A DNA stretch of 14,761 nt from an uncultured Prevotella sp. (GTDB lineage: Bacteria > Bacteroidota > Bacteroidia > Bacteroidales > Bacteroidaceae): positions 1-14,761 of the forward strand of contig USFX01000044.1 in assembly GCA_900553965.1 (NCBI GenBank), read 5' to 3'. Below, piece after piece: positions 14,222 through 14,761 of the stretch. The translations under genes were made by a program, and so were the position numbers. How positions within the stretch are numbered: position 1 is the stretch's first letter; each line of letters starts with the position of its first letter. The notes beneath the pieces are model-generated. The model was not told the origin of the DNA, made no database searches, and worked only from the letters and a program-made list of their open reading frames with translations.

Positions 14222-14467
14222 CCTGTCGTGTCGTATATTAAATAAATCATTTTCATTGATTAAAGAACTTTTCGAAACTCCTGACCGTGACGGTTCGGGG
14301 CTTTTTTGTTTCCTTCGGTTTGGAACGGTGTAGCGTTTCCTGGCAGGCAGGTTCCTCATGCAGACTGATTATTGCGGCATGCTTGTCGGTCTGATACTCT
14401 ATTCTTAATGCAATAGTGCTCATTTAGAATATCTCTCTGATATTTTATTCTTACAAAACCATGTACG
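14222..14467. other. No gene seen
   Basis: An AT-rich stretch with only the terminator above. I see no coding frame, RNA gene or strong promoter. Confidence 0.6.
14278..14307 (+). terminator. Probable terminator
   Basis: CTCCTGACCG (14278-14287) can pair imperfectly with CGGTTCGGGG (14291-14300), and CTTTTTT follows. It lies about 55 bases after the antitoxin-like remnant and may be the terminator of the lost gene. Confidence 0.6.
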
Positions 14468-14591
14468 TGAAAAATTTCGTTTTAGACCGTCCGACGGACT
14501 TTTTTGTTGCTGTAAGGGCCTTACGGCTTCCGGCTATCATGCGGCAACAGACGGATTTTTGCCGCGTCTCACTCCCGTAAGGCCCTTACGG
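14468..14591. repeat. Palindromic repeat, unit 2 (paired mini-palindromes)
   Basis: An 18-19 base leader (14468-14486) matches that of unit 1 with one substitution and one gap. It is followed by two short palindromes that are inverted copies of each other: GCTGTAAGG-G-CCTTACGGC (14509-14527) and CCGTAAGG-C-CCTTACGG (14575-14591). Between them lies a perfect hairpin GCGGCAA/TTGCCGC (14541-14547, 14559-14565) with an 11-nt loop, the same loop length as the second hairpin of unit 1. Confidence 0.7.
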
Positions 14592-14660
14592 CTTTTCCAG
14601 AGCGGAGATTTTGCCGTGTTTGTGACCGTTGATTTTGTCCTGAAAAGCTACCTTTTTTCT

Positions 14661-14761
14661 GCCGTAAGGCCCTCCCGGGGTTGCGACGGGGCCGCTTTCG
14701 CAGTGCAACGGTGGCCTTATTGCGATGCAACGGGGCCGCTATTGCAACCTCGGGAGGGCCT
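14661..14761. repeat. GC-rich palindromic repeat, unit 3, cut by window end
   Basis: GCCGTAAGGCCCTCCCGGGG (14661-14680) starts the left arm; the right arm is AGGCCCTCCCGAGGTTGCAA in reverse complement, ending at 14761 where the window stops. The reverse complement of this unit aligns with unit 1, sharing CCCGTTGCAT followed by AATAAGGCC- or ATAAGGCC-type spacing and CCCCGGGAGG near the far arm. So it is the same family in opposite orientation. Confidence 0.7.

Noticed and set aside
14468..14761. CRISPR array
   Set aside because: The repeats are few, divergent, of mixed orientation and without regular spacers, and no cas gene is present.

Overview
The window looks like a chromosomal segment of a Bacteroidota bacterium, most likely a Prevotella-like member of the Bacteroidales. 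Reasons: several genes carry the Bacteroidota promoter pattern TTTG-N19-20-TAnnTTTG (glyA, both tRNAs); tRNAs lack an encoded CCA; pyrB is followed by a separate pyrI; there is a bacterial serine palmitoyltransferase, as in sphingolipid-making Bacteroidales; and a FeoB-associated Cys-rich mini-protein is present. Genus is inference.

Layout. 1-517: 3' end of a lytic transglycosylase gene. 518-1507: almost 1 kb with no convincing gene but with a GC-rich nested palindrome (775-883). 1508-4861: a tight, overlapping three-gene operon of accessory character: a DUF262 (GmrS/ParB-like) protein, an SMC/OLD-like ATPase with a DUF3696-type tail, and an unrecognised protein. It ends in a strong bidirectional terminator. 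4935-7265 (minus): class A penicillin-binding protein (PBP1A type). 7426-8904: pyrB-pyrI, the two chains of aspartate carbamoyltransferase, with a triplicated ribosome-binding-site-like repeat between them. 9047-10327: glyA with a textbook Bacteroidota promoter fused to the pyrBI terminator. 10342-10520: a 68-bp-arm inverted repeat, then a terminator and tRNA-Pro(TGG) on the minus strand. 10730-11917 (minus): serine palmitoyltransferase. 12080-13847 (plus): a lipid-kinase, Nudix and Cys-rich-membrane-protein run. 13928-13999: tRNA-Cys(GCA) with its own promoter and terminator. 14041-14761: no intact gene; a remnant that reads like the C-terminal helix-turn-helix of a HicB/XRE-type antitoxin, a terminator, and two more members of the GC-rich palindromic repeat family, the last cut by the window end.

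How the genes fit together. Cell-wall turnover (lytic transglycosylase) and synthesis (PBP1A) genes converge on the accessory three-gene operon, which is visibly more AT-rich (for example 20/60 G+C at 4081-4140 against 37/60 at 9781-9840) and looks like an insertion between housekeeping genes. That operon is the best candidate for an undescribed or poorly described system: a DUF262 protein without a visible HNH nuclease half, a sensor-type ATPase and a possible novel effector. The rest is metabolic core: pyrimidine synthesis, one-carbon metabolism and (sphingo)lipid synthesis, where a serine palmitoyltransferase and a DAGK-family lipid kinase are divergently transcribed.
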